Notes under the pieces: model-generated
The model's database searches: none
Told to the model about the DNA's origin: nothing
Seen by the model: the letters and a program-made list of their open reading frames with translations, nothing else
Shown here: in pieces, positions 53,964-63,215 of the stretch
Layout: the number at the start of each line of letters is the position of its first letter
How positions within the stretch are numbered: position 1 is the stretch's first letter
Assembly: GCA_045106955.1 (NCBI GenBank)
Contig: JBGCFO010000020.1
Location: forward strand, 28,851 to 92,850
Length of the DNA stretch: 64,000 nt
Source of the DNA: JBGCFO01 sp045106955
GTDB lineage: Bacteria > Pseudomonadota > Alphaproteobacteria > Rickettsiales > Rickettsiaceae
Reading direction: 5' to 3'
Made by a program: the position numbers and the translations under genes

Positions 53964-55418
53964 ATGCCAAATACAATAGAATCTCATCACTTTACAAAAT
54001 TTAAACAAATTTTTTGGCCAATTCATGATCATGAAAAACGTAGGTTTTTACTTATATCATTTTTAATGTTTTGCACATTATTCAATCAAAATATTTTACG
54101 TATATTAAAAGACAGTGTATTAATTTCAGAAGTTAGTGTAGAAATTATTAGTTTTACTAAGGTATATTGTGTCACGCCGCTAGCAGCATTATTCGTTATA
54201 ATATATGCAAACATGTTAAATCATTTAAGTTTTGAAAGAATTTATTATATATTAATTAGTGTGTTTGTAGGAGTTTTTTTAATCTTTGCATTTATAATTT
54301 ACCCTAATATCGATTATTTTCATATGGATCAGCTAACGCTTGATCAGTTGATGTATGACCATCCGCATTGGAAATGGTACATAGCATTGATAGGTAATTG
54401 GAGTTACGCTATTTTTTATACATTTTCAGAATTATGGCCAAATATTTTTTATGTATTACTCTTTTGGCAATTTGCAAATAGCCTTACTACCACAGAAGAA
54501 GCAAAGAGATTTTATACCTTATTTTCACTGTTTGGCAATTCCTCTTTGATTGTTGTTGGATTGCTTATGATGATCTTACCATCTTGCAACGATAAGATTG
54601 TATTAATACAAATTTCGGTTTTACTTGTAACCATCGCAGCCTTCATATCCTGTATAATGATTAAAACTATCACTTCATCACATTCTAATAATACAATACG
54701 CGCTAAACATCCCAGCAAAAAACATAAAATGAGTATTCTAGAAAGCTTTAGATTTATTGCACGATCTAGATATTTATGGTTAATGCTTATATGCTCAGCA
54801 TCTTTTGGTCTTGCTATGAATTTAGTAGAATCTGTTTGGAAATCAAAAATAAAAGAGCTTTATTCTACTCTTAACACTTACGCTCAATTTCATGGTGAAT
54901 ATATTTTATGGACAGGTGTTGTTATAATGATCATGACAATTATTGGCAATAATATCATGCGTAGATATGGTTGGTTAGTATCAGCTATAATCTCGCCAAT
55001 GATTATTATGATTACTGGCATTATATTTTTTGTACTAATAGTTTTTGATGATACAATTGCGGAGTCATTTGATTATTTTATTGTGATTTCTCCTTTGGCA
55101 TTATCTGTATTTATAGGCGCAATCCAGAACATCTTGGCTAAAGGTACAAAATATTCTATGTGGGATACTTCTCGTGAAATGTTGTATATACCATTAGATG
55201 AGGAGTTAAAAACAAAAGGAAAGGCCTCAGTAGATGTTATAAGTTCAAAAATTGGAAAATCATGTAGCGGTATAATTTATTCGGTTATTTTTACTATCGC
55301 TCCTGCAGCGACCTTTGGTTCAATCTCATCAATATTAATGTTTATCTTTATCGCTGTTTGTGTTTTATGGATCGATGCAATTAAAAAAATATTTGTCGAA
55401 TACAAAAAAATTGTATAA
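53964..55418 (+). CDS. tlc: Tlc/NTT-family ATP/ADP (nucleotide) translocase
   Basis: A 484-residue protein with about twelve membrane helices. RFLLISFLMFCTLFNQNILRILKDSVLI (short form: NQNILRILKDSVL) and the following ISFTKVYCVTPLAALFVIIY match the conserved first two helices of NTT carriers. Further family marks are FWQFANSLTTTEEAKRFYTLF, LAKGTKYSMWDTSREMLYIP and DEELKTKGKASVDV. Family members of Rickettsiales and Chlamydiae exchange bacterial ADP for host ATP or import nucleotides. This is the strongest sign of an energy- or nucleotide-dependent association with a eukaryotic host. It has its own promoter and is followed by tRNA-Ala. Confidence 0.95.
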   Translation: MPNTIESHHFTKFKQIFWPIHDHEKRRFLLISFLMFCTLFNQNILRILKDSVLISEVSVEIISFTKVYCVTPLAALFVIIYANMLNHLSFERIYYILISVFVGVFLIFAFIIYPNIDYFHMDQLTLDQLMYDHPHWKWYIALIGNWSYAIFYTFSELWPNIFYVLLFWQFANSLTTTEEAKRFYTLFSLFGNSSLIVVGLLMMILPSCNDKIVLIQISVLLVTIAAFISCIMIKTITSSHSNNTIRAKHPSKKHKMSILESFRFIARSRYLWLMLICSASFGLAMNLVESVWKSKIKELYSTLNTYAQFHGEYILWTGVVIMIMTIIGNNIMRRYGWLVSAIISPMIIMITGIIFFVLIVFDDTIAESFDYFIVISPLALSVFIGAIQNILAKGTKYSMWDTSREMLYIPLDEELKTKGKASVDVISSKIGKSCSGIIYSVIFTIAPAATFGSISSILMFIFIAVCVLWIDAIKKIFVEYKKIV

Positions 55419-55446
55419 CATAAAAGGATTAGATATCTTTATAAAA

Positions 55447-55522
55447 GGGGTCATAGCTCAGTTGGTAGAGCGTTTGAATGGCATTCAAAAGGCCAGCGGT
55501 TCGATTCCGCTTGACTCCACCA
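55447..55522 (+). tRNA. tRNA-Ala (GGC anticodon)
   Basis: A 76-base tRNA with encoded CCA. The acceptor GGGGTCA pairs with TGACTCC and includes the G3-U70 pair that marks alanine tRNAs. The D-stem is GCTC/GAGC, the anticodon stem TTTGA/TCAAA with loop ATGGCAT (anticodon GGC), and the T-arm AGCGG-TTCGATT-CCGCT. It lies 28 bases after tlc. Confidence 0.95.
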
Positions 55523-55540
55523 TTAGCAAATGAAGTCTCA

Positions 55541-55711
55541 TTGATAGAGCAAAAGGAATTTATTAATCACTTTACAAGTTCTCCAAATCAAAAATATATA
55601 GCAACTGTATCTGATAATAATATCATCAAGATTTGGAACGGAGAAACTGGAGAGCTTGAACGTACTTTAGAAAGATCTAGTCATATTAGTGATATTACAT
55701 CTAAAATGTGA
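55541..55711 (+). pseudogene. Single WD40-repeat remnant
   Basis: The open frame contains one WD40-like blade: FTSSPNQKYIATVSDNN, IIKIWNGETGELERTLER and a final HISDITSKM, close to the xFSPDGKxIATxSxDxTIKIWDxxTGE consensus. A propeller needs about seven such blades, so this is a fragment. The frame is open upstream into tRNA-Ala, but only a TTG (55541) lies between the tRNA and the repeat, so no proper start exists. It may be the tail of a decayed eukaryote-like gene. Confidence 0.6.
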
Positions 55712-55747
55712 AATTGTTACATTAAATAATTTCACGGTACGTTTTTT
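55708..55747 (+). terminator. Hairpin terminator after the tRNA-Ala/WD40 remnant
   Basis: GTGAAATT (55708-55715) pairs perfectly with AATTTCAC (55728-55735), followed a few bases later by six T (55742-55747). The hairpin is a near copy of the one at 25997-26026. Confidence 0.6.
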
Positions 55748-55777
55748 GATTGTATATATTTAGTTAATAAATAATAC

Positions 55778-57445
55778 TTATAGCGTTAAAATTGTAAACA
55801 TGATTGTAAATATCATAAATACTATAAAGATACTAGTTTGCTGAGTATGTATTATTCGTAAATATTTAATACTACTTATACAGAAGTAAGTAATTAAATT
55901 GAATTGATTGAAGAATGTTTTTTTTGCTAAATGTTTAGAAATGCCTAATATACATTTTAAATATACAAATTTTGAGCAAATCCTATTCCATATAAATGTA
56001 GAAATATCATAATTCAGCATATCTTTATGTTTTATATTTATAATCATCGATAATACGAATCCAGCAATTAGTATTATAAAAGTGTTGATAGATACAGATA
56101 AATGATCCGAATCAGGATACATCAAAAAAACGTTAAGTATAATAATAATACTAGAAAGTAATAATATTCCAGCTTTACAATACACATCTGGTGATCGATT
56201 CAAGGATATTTCTTTAGAGAAAAAGATGTTTTTTATTGGCAAAGCGATAAAGTTACTAATTTGCATGAAAAGCATTAGATAAAAAGTATAAATTGGAGCT
56301 TCTGTTAGTAATCGATGTTTAACAATATAAGTCAATGTCCAAGGAAAGCTAATAAGCATTAAAAAACTAACAAGAAAGCCAAAATTTAATACCAAAGAAT
56401 TAGTTCGTGTAATATCTGATTTATTTACAAATCCATAGAGATGATAAAATTCGATAAATACTAACGATAAGAGAGTTTTGTATAAAATATGTACCCATAT
56501 ATACAAATTAGCGTTTGCTAAAGCATTTTTTGAGATTATAACAATAACAATTCCTATTTGTCCTAACCCTAGATAGCATAATGTTCTAATGAGATTTTGT
56601 TCAATGCACGCATAAATAAAGCCATAAATAATTGCGCATATACCAAAATATTTCAGAAAATCTAATCCTGGAAATAGTTTGATCAATATAACCAAAGATG
56701 CTTTAGTTGTGAATGTAATAAGAGACAAAAAGCTTGCGCTCGTAATTGAGCTATAACATTTAACAAACCAAAGATAAAATGGCGGCACAGCAACATTAAT
56801 CAAACATCCAATTAATAATAAATAATAAGAGATATATAATACAATACTATCTGATGATTGATTGATAATATAATGTAAAGATGTAATTTGTAAGCTTAAA
56901 CCATTATTTAGCATGCCAATTGCTCCAACTAGTATTAAGCTACCACTAAGAATATGAGTAATGATATATAATATCGCATTTATATCTTTATAATTTCTAC
57001 TATTGCCTAAAAAAATTAATGTACTTGCTAATACAGCCATTATTTCTAGAATAATAAACATAAAAATTAAATTATCGCTAAGAATATATAAGATAGAAAA
57101 GTTACAATATAAACTATTGATAATAATTTCTATTATTGAACTTTTTGTATTTGATCTATGATTTTGGCGTAAAACATATAAATTGGTAATAAGGTTAACC
57201 AGGCAAAATACACTTAGGATTGGTTTATAATGAACAGATAGTGTTTTAATTGAACTGAATGATAAATAAGTTAACAATGTCTCTTGTGCAACAAGAAAAT
57301 ATACAGATAATATAGCCGGAAAAAATATTGCTGTTATTTTAAATAATAAATCCCTTTTACGACTAACTAACAAGAATAAAATCTCGCTTATCATTAAAAT
57401 ATGATAAGTTGATATGTAAGAGAAAAATACAAAAAATTGTTCCAT
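55778..57445 (-). CDS. NuoN/MrpD-like proton-antiporter membrane subunit
   Basis: A 555-residue protein with about fourteen membrane helices and the fold of the proton-translocating family shared by NuoL/M/N and Mrp antiporters. FMFIILEIMAVLASTLIFLG carries the conserved TM5 glutamate, AILYIITHILSGSLILVGAIG is the TM6-7 region, and LCYLGLGQIGIVIVII the discontinuous helix TM8. It is too diverged to call NuoN or MrpD, and no other nuo or mrp subunit is adjacent. Rickettsia has similar stand-alone members. The start overlaps the stop of the upstream gene by one base, so the two are coupled. Confidence 0.8.
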   Translation of the reverse strand: MEQFFVFFSYISTYHILMISEILFLLVSRKRDLLFKITAIFFPAILSVYFLVAQETLLTYLSFSSIKTLSVHYKPILSVFCLVNLITNLYVLRQNHRSNTKSSIIEIIINSLYCNFSILYILSDNLIFMFIILEIMAVLASTLIFLGNSRNYKDINAILYIITHILSGSLILVGAIGMLNNGLSLQITSLHYIINQSSDSIVLYISYYLLLIGCLINVAVPPFYLWFVKCYSSITSASFLSLITFTTKASLVILIKLFPGLDFLKYFGICAIIYGFIYACIEQNLIRTLCYLGLGQIGIVIVIISKNALANANLYIWVHILYKTLLSLVFIEFYHLYGFVNKSDITRTNSLVLNFGFLVSFLMLISFPWTLTYIVKHRLLTEAPIYTFYLMLFMQISNFIALPIKNIFFSKEISLNRSPDVYCKAGILLLSSIIIILNVFLMYPDSDHLSVSINTFIILIAGFVLSMIINIKHKDMLNYDISTFIWNRICSKFVYLKCILGISKHLAKKTFFNQFNLITYFCISSIKYLRIIHTQQTSIFIVFMIFTIMFTILTL

Positions 57446-58761
57446 TATTTAATTTTAAGTTCTTTAAGAGTTGGTAATTTACTAACTCGTTGAAAGGTTA
57501 ACTCTCCTGGAAACTTAGTATTAGTATGTATTGATCTACATAAAACAACTAATGTTGGATCAATAGTCAAATATCTAATGGTAAGATCAAAAGAAACATC
57601 ATGTTTATTGCGCGTAACTATTCCATGTATTTGCATTGGATCTGTTATTTTCTTTAGATCAATGACGAAATGCGTAATATTATTTGATTTACTCAACCAT
57701 ATTTTCTCTTGTTTCACACTCTCTTCTTCTGCTTTTATCTGAACTGGTATATTCAATGGAAACCAACCATCTTGCCTCTCGTGATGAACTGGTAAATTTG
57801 CTGTTACCAATTCAAATTCTTTTGATAATGATTTTAAACTAGATTGAACATCCTTATGTCGAGCAATAGACATTAATTTTACAAAATCTTGTATTTTGCT
57901 ATACAAATCTTCTGAGTTTTTTTCTACATTATGAGATGCATCATTAGATAAAAGTACATATCTCATTACAGCATCTTTTAAATCATGTATTTTACTACCA
58001 GATTGCAATAATTGCTTACTTGGACCTATTGTAGATAATAAATTTATTAATAAATCTTGAAAAATCTTTGAAATAGATAAACTATCATCTGTATTTTTGA
58101 TTGCAACCTTAATTACCTGCCCTTCATCTATAGATATTGGCTGCATTGTGCGTATGATACCAAATGATGTTTTGATTAATTTAGGCTCTGAATTTTCATC
58201 ATTTACAATGGTTCCATAAAATTGCGTTGTCAATCCTAATTTATTAAGTACTATATCTTCTGAATTAATTTCTAATAACAATTGTTTTTGATTAGAAAGA
58301 ATGTGATATATAATCGAATTTTTATTCACATTAGATAGATTTGGATATTCAAGTGTGCCATAAAATTTATTTAAGACGATCTCGGTAATATCTTGATCTT
58401 CCTTTAGTGATGCTTGTATAACTTTACTTTCTTCATTTACTTGATTATTGACATCTTGAATTTCAATTAATTCAATCACTTGCTTATGTTTAATATCGGT
58501 ATTATTAATTGATAATACCTGAGCTTTAATTGGTTTATCTATTAATATATCAAGAATTTGAATTTTTATACTACTGACCTCTTTATCCAATATAGCCTCT
58601 CCGCTAATAACTCTATATAAACCATAACGAGGCAATGAAATTATACGTTCCTCTGGGTCATAAGAAGCGTTTTCAATGATAATTGACTCTCGATATAACT
58701 CAGAGCCAGTGTTTTTTAAAGCGTAACTAGAGTTTACGCTATGTATTTCATTATTTTTCAT
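57445..58761 (-). CDS. FliK-like protein (weak hook-length-control C-terminal domain)
   Basis: A 438-residue soluble protein without a signal peptide. The first 250 residues are low-conservation, polar and beta-rich. The last 110 residues have GWFPLNIPVQIKAEEE, SNNITHFVIDLKKITDPMQIHGIVTRN and VSFDLTIRYLTIDPTLVVL. This is the shape of alphaproteobacterial FliK-like C-terminal domains (WxxFxLPxxxxG...FxxxLxLxxLGxlxxxxxxxx..fdl.ir). The assignment is by pattern only. If right, it would set hook length, though its neighbour is an antiporter rather than a flagellar gene. Confidence 0.45.
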   Translation of the reverse strand: MKNNEIHSVNSSYALKNTGSELYRESIIIENASYDPEERIISLPRYGLYRVISGEAILDKEVSSIKIQILDILIDKPIKAQVLSINNTDIKHKQVIELIEIQDVNNQVNEESKVIQASLKEDQDITEIVLNKFYGTLEYPNLSNVNKNSIIYHILSNQKQLLLEINSEDIVLNKLGLTTQFYGTIVNDENSEPKLIKTSFGIIRTMQPISIDEGQVIKVAIKNTDDSLSISKIFQDLLINLLSTIGPSKQLLQSGSKIHDLKDAVMRYVLLSNDASHNVEKNSEDLYSKIQDFVKLMSIARHKDVQSSLKSLSKEFELVTANLPVHHERQDGWFPLNIPVQIKAEEESVKQEKIWLSKSNNITHFVIDLKKITDPMQIHGIVTRNKHDVSFDLTIRYLTIDPTLVVLCRSIHTNTKFPGELTFQRVSKLPTLKELKIK

Positions 58762-58805
58762 ATATTCTAAATTAAAAATATTATACCTGAATTATTATCT
58801 GTAAG

Positions 58806-60284
58806 ATGATACAAACTAAACATATTATCAGACTATCATTTCTTGGATTATTCATTAATATTATTGTTATTGTGATGCTTTATCAATATTTTATTATCGA
58901 AGAGGTAATATTAAAGCATTTTGCAGATAAGCATATTGCTTTATCGAATAAATATCAAAACAATTTATTGAGTGACGATAATAAAATAGATATAGAATTA
59001 AATAGTAAGGATTTAATCAATTTTTTGAGTTCTTCTATTAAATTTTTTGATAATGCTAATGTTCGCATGTCAATATTTGATAATAGTGGAAATCGATTCC
59101 TAACAAATGCGAAATTTGATATATATGATTTAGATTTTCAGCGATATCACAAAGATTATACTTATACGATTTACCAGCAAACAATGAGCTTGATAGATAA
59201 AATATTTTTACGCGAATCTATATACAACAATAATATTAGCAAAGCTTTTAATGGAAATGCACAGCATGTAATTTTCCCAGATTCATTGACTAGCCTTGAT
59301 TTTGAGAGTCGTACGTTTATTACTAGCTACATTCCTATCACGCAAACAATAAACGGAGTAAAATTTGTAAAATGGATAATAACAATTGATAGTGATATCA
59401 CAACTCAATGGAATAAAATACACAAGTTGGATAATGTTGGAGTAATAATATTCATTATGATATTTATAGTGTTTTTTTCAATAGTAATATACCATACTCG
59501 TCACGCACAAAAAGTTATTAACAAGCAATCTGTAACAAATCAAGAACTTGCTCAGGCTAAAATGTTAGTTGAAAAGCAGAATTTAGCTCAAACAGAATTT
59601 CTGTCAAATATTAGCCATGAGCTGCGCACGCCATTGAATGCAATTATAGGATTTTCAGAAATTATCCTATCAAAGACAAAGTTAAACATTGATAAATATA
59701 AAGAATATGTGCAAGACATTAATAATTCTGGTAGGCATTTACTTAGCGTGATTAATGATATTTTAGATTTTTCTAAAGTCTCTGCAAATAAATTAAGAGT
59801 GGAATCTGTTGAAGTTGATTTAAATAAAGTCATTGCCTCTAGTATACGATTTCTGACTCCTAAAGCTAATAAAGTTGGAATAAAGCTGATATATAAGGCA
59901 TATGAAGAACAAATCACAATACTAGCTGACCAGAAACGCTTGAAGCAATCATTGTTAAATTTACTATCCAATTCCGTTAAGTTTACAGAAGCTAATGGAA
60001 AAGTTGAGGTTCAAGTAGTAAAAGATATATTAACCAAAAATGTATATATCAAAATTATAGATACTGGAATCGGAATAAAAAAACAAGATATACCAAAAGC
60101 TCTCAGTGTTTTTGATCAAATAGATAATAAGTTAAATAGAGAATATCAAGGAACTGGATTGGGTTTGCCATTAACAAAAAAATTAATAGAACTAATGTCT
60201 GGTACATTTAAAATAGAAAGCGAAGTAAACATTGGGACAACTGTTACAATAACTTTTAAATATATTAATGCAGGTAAGTTCTGA
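58806..60284 (+). CDS. PleC/DivJ-type sensor histidine kinase
   Basis: A 492-residue membrane kinase. Two helices (about 9-29 and 221-240) enclose a periplasmic sensor of about 190 residues. The kinase core starts with the phosphoacceptor H271 in SNISHELRTPLNAIIGFSE, followed by the N box (LLNLLSNSVKFTE), G1 DTGIGIKK and G2 GTGLGLPL. The IIGFSE and VINDILDFSKVSA forms are those of PleC and DivJ, which act on DivK and PleD; both partners are encoded at 41847-43637. PleC is the likelier name because of the large periplasmic loop, but DivJ cannot be excluded. Confidence 0.85.
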   Translation: MIQTKHIIRLSFLGLFINIIVIVMLYQYFIIEEVILKHFADKHIALSNKYQNNLLSDDNKIDIELNSKDLINFLSSSIKFFDNANVRMSIFDNSGNRFLTNAKFDIYDLDFQRYHKDYTYTIYQQTMSLIDKIFLRESIYNNNISKAFNGNAQHVIFPDSLTSLDFESRTFITSYIPITQTINGVKFVKWIITIDSDITTQWNKIHKLDNVGVIIFIMIFIVFFSIVIYHTRHAQKVINKQSVTNQELAQAKMLVEKQNLAQTEFLSNISHELRTPLNAIIGFSEIILSKTKLNIDKYKEYVQDINNSGRHLLSVINDILDFSKVSANKLRVESVEVDLNKVIASSIRFLTPKANKVGIKLIYKAYEEQITILADQKRLKQSLLNLLSNSVKFTEANGKVEVQVVKDILTKNVYIKIIDTGIGIKKQDIPKALSVFDQIDNKLNREYQGTGLGLPLTKKLIELMSGTFKIESEVNIGTTVTITFKYINAGKF

Positions 60285-60375
60285 TATTTTGAAAATAAGT
60301 GATTGTGCAAAGCGAAGATTTAAATTAAAGTGTATTTTTGTATTTGTTCTTATTTTATAAAAACGAGGTAACTCA

Positions 60376-62478
60376 ATGGTAAATATACCTATCGCAAAAA
60401 AAATGCATTATAAATTTCATGCTCATGAACACCAAGTTGAAGATGAATATCATTGGTTACGAGACAAAAATTGGCCAAATGTTGAAGATAAAGAAGTTTT
60501 AGCTTACTTAAAAGCGGAAAATACTTACTATCAAAAATTTTTTGAACCTTTGCAAAATTATAAAAACGCTGTTTTTGAAGAATTAAAGGGTAAAATAAAA
60601 TTAGCCGATCAATCGACATATGTAAAAGAAGATGATTATTACTATTATACAAGGACTGAGAGTGATAAGGATTACCCAATTTATTGCAGAAAGTTTCAAT
60701 CTACTAAATCGAAAGAAGAGATATTATTAGATGTGAATAAAGTTGCTGATGGACAAAAATTTACAACATTAGGATCGCTATCTATCTCTCCAGATCATAA
60801 GTTTTTGGCATATTCCGTGGATTTCCTAGGTAACGAGAAATTTACAATTAAATTGCAAAATCTTCAAACAAAAGAATATTATCAAGACGAAATTCCAGAT
60901 ACGATTGGATCTATTGTATGGCATGAAAAGATTTTTGGTTTTTTTTATACGCCAGCTACTGATAATTGGCGCAGTGAAAAAGTTATGTTTCATAAAATTG
61001 GTGATAATATCAAAAATGATACCTTAATTCTTTATGAATCAAACCATTTGTATCAATTATCTATCAGTAAATCATCAAGTCGCGATTATTTATTCATCTC
61101 CTCATCTGGTCACGATACTAATTGCGTATATTATATTGAGATGCAAGATGAAATAATTGCTACTCCAAATCTATTCAAAGAAAAACAACCATCTATTTTA
61201 TATGACGTTGATCATAATGATCAATATTTTTATATTCATACAAATGATAATGCTCAAAATTTTCGCTTGGCGCGAGTTAGAATTGATTCTGATCTATCTG
61301 ATAATTGGCCGGATTACATTAAATCTCATGATAAAAAATATTTAACTAATTTCGATATAACAAAAAATTATCTAATATTAAATTATAAATCTAACGCCTT
61401 ACCAGAAATCAAAATTCTTGGTTTAACCAATAAAGAAGAAAAAATAATAAGATTTCCAGATGAAGCTTTTACAGCGTCTGCATATTCTACAAATTTTGAT
61501 GAAGATGATATAAGGATCAACTATTCTTCAATGAAATTACCAAATACTGTATATAAATATAACTTTAACAAGCATGTAGAGAATGATGTAGAAAAAAAAC
61601 CATTTAACAGCTTGGCTATGACTGTGTTAAAAACCCAAGAAATACCTTCTGGTTTCAATGGTGATGAGTATGAATTAGAACGTCGTTTTGTTGCGTATGA
61701 TGGCGTTGAGGTGCCTATTACAATATTTTATAAAAAATCATTGTTTAAAGCAAATGGGTCAAATCCTTTATATCTTTATGGATATGGATCATATGGAATT
61801 AGTATTAACCCTCATTTTAGCAATACAGCTGTTACAATTGCCGATAGAGGTATTGTGTTTGCAATAGCTCATGTAAGAGGTGGAGATGATTTAGGTTATA
61901 CTAATTGGTATGAATCAGCAAAATTTTTAAATAAAAAACGCACTTTTAATGATTTTTTAAGCACAGCTCATTACTTAATAGACAACAAATATACTTCTTG
62001 CGGTAATATAATAATTTGCGGCGGCAGCGCTGGCGGTTTATTGATTGGATATGCTCTGAATCAAGAACCTTGGTTATTCAAAGCTGCAATAGCTCATGTG
62101 CCATTTGTTGATGTTATAAACACAATGCTAGATGATACCCTACCTCTCACTCCAGGTGAATTTAAAGAATGGGGTAATCCAATAGAAGATAGAGCCTGTT
62201 TTGAATATATGTTGTCATATTCTCCTTACGATAATATCAAGAATCAGAAATATCCAGCAATATTAGTAACTAGTGGTATATCAGATCCTAGGGTAGGATA
62301 TTGGGAAGCTGCAAAATGGGTATCACGCATTAGAGATCGCAAAACAGATAATAATCAGATTATCTTTAAAACAAACATGGATTCTGGTCATAGAGGAGCA
62401 TCTGGTAGATTTGATTATTTAAAAGAAGTAGCTGAAGATTTAGTTTTTACTTTTAATGTTTTTAATATTTCTATTTAA
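60376..62478 (+). CDS. ptrB: Oligopeptidase B (prolyl oligopeptidase family)
   Basis: A 700-residue S9A peptidase. Residues 1-420 form the beta-propeller (start YHWLRDKNWPNVEDKEVLAYL). The alpha/beta-hydrolase domain has the nucleophile S551 in CGGSAGGLL, D637 in ISDPRVGYWE and H672 in MDSGHRG, a complete triad. GIVFAIAHVRGGDDLGYTNWYE is also conserved. The family cuts short peptides after basic residues in the cytoplasm, or is released in some parasites. There is no signal peptide. It stands between a sensor kinase and carD, each with its own gap. Confidence 0.95.
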   Translation: MVNIPIAKKMHYKFHAHEHQVEDEYHWLRDKNWPNVEDKEVLAYLKAENTYYQKFFEPLQNYKNAVFEELKGKIKLADQSTYVKEDDYYYYTRTESDKDYPIYCRKFQSTKSKEEILLDVNKVADGQKFTTLGSLSISPDHKFLAYSVDFLGNEKFTIKLQNLQTKEYYQDEIPDTIGSIVWHEKIFGFFYTPATDNWRSEKVMFHKIGDNIKNDTLILYESNHLYQLSISKSSSRDYLFISSSGHDTNCVYYIEMQDEIIATPNLFKEKQPSILYDVDHNDQYFYIHTNDNAQNFRLARVRIDSDLSDNWPDYIKSHDKKYLTNFDITKNYLILNYKSNALPEIKILGLTNKEEKIIRFPDEAFTASAYSTNFDEDDIRINYSSMKLPNTVYKYNFNKHVENDVEKKPFNSLAMTVLKTQEIPSGFNGDEYELERRFVAYDGVEVPITIFYKKSLFKANGSNPLYLYGYGSYGISINPHFSNTAVTIADRGIVFAIAHVRGGDDLGYTNWYESAKFLNKKRTFNDFLSTAHYLIDNKYTSCGNIIICGGSAGGLLIGYALNQEPWLFKAAIAHVPFVDVINTMLDDTLPLTPGEFKEWGNPIEDRACFEYMLSYSPYDNIKNQKYPAILVTSGISDPRVGYWEAAKWVSRIRDRKTDNNQIIFKTNMDSGHRGASGRFDYLKEVAEDLVFTFNVFNISI

Positions 62479-62632
62479 TTTATTTTAATATCTTCGTAAT
62501 AAAATTTAATAAAAACTTAACAAAATCAATAAATTTATAATAACCAGGCAAACAATTGGTGCTGTAAACGTTTTATATCTATTTATTGAAATTAGATCTG
62601 GAGAAAATATATAATATGCTTAATTTATATCT

Positions 62633-62660
62633 TTAACTTCTTTACAAAATATGGTATAAA
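62633..62660 (+). promoter_or_regulatory. Possible carD promoter with extended -10
   Basis: TTAACT (62633-62638), a 16-base spacer and TATAAA (62655-62660) preceded by TGG, an extended -10 pattern. It is 40 bases before the carD start. The remaining 150 bases of the gap show no other clear signal. Confidence 0.4.
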
Positions 62661-62699
62661 TTAATATTCTTCAGGAAGGTATATTTAAAATAAAGAGCA

Positions 62700-63206
62700 A
62701 TGGACATTCTAGTTGATTTTGAAATTGGAGAAAGAGTGGTGTATGCATCTCATGGAATTGGTGAAATAGTTGGTATTGAACCTCAAAGTATAGGGCAACA
62801 CGTAATTCAAGTTTATGTAATTTCTTTGACTCAGAATAATATGACGCTTAAAGTTCCAATAAATCGAGCTATATCATCTGGTCTAAGAAGGCTTTCAAGT
62901 CACGATGTGCTAAAGGATGTATATCAAACATTAGAGAGCAAGCCTAAGATAAAAAGTCGTATGTGGAGTCGTCGTGTACAAGAATATGAATTTAAACTAC
63001 ATTCAGGTGACCTTGTTTCTGTAGCCGAGGTGGTAAGAGATTTGTACAAACCGCCAGATTCCAATAGTTCTTATAGTGAACGTAATTTATACGAATCGGC
63101 TTTGTCTAGATTAGCTAGTGAAATGTCAGCTTTGGAATCAATGATGCATGATGAAGTAGTTGCAAAGCTCACTGATATATTAAAATCTACTAGAATCGCA
63201 GCTTAA
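62700..63206 (+). CDS. carD: CarD/CdnL family transcriptional regulator
   Basis: A 168-residue protein. The N-terminal RNA-polymerase-interacting domain begins FEIGERVVYASHGIGEIVGIE, the CarD/TRCF-like fold (IGDxVVYPxHGxGxI), followed by LKVPINRA. The C-terminal helical domain has RMWSRRVQEYEFKLHSGDLVSVAEVVRDLY, with the tryptophan that in CarD/CdnL stabilises the open promoter. It activates rRNA and housekeeping promoters. A purine-rich GGAAGG lies 25 bases upstream, too distant to serve as its ribosome-binding site. Confidence 0.93.
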   Translation: MDILVDFEIGERVVYASHGIGEIVGIEPQSIGQHVIQVYVISLTQNNMTLKVPINRAISSGLRRLSSHDVLKDVYQTLESKPKIKSRMWSRRVQEYEFKLHSGDLVSVAEVVRDLYKPPDSNSSYSERNLYESALSRLASEMSALESMMHDEVVAKLTDILKSTRIAA

Positions 63207-63215
63207 TTTGTTAAG

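Noticed and set aside
62560..62575. Possible sigma-54 site upstream of carD (AATTGGTGCTGTAAACG)
   Set aside because: The GG and GC dinucleotides are not at the required 10-base spacing; a sigma-70-type promoter fits better.
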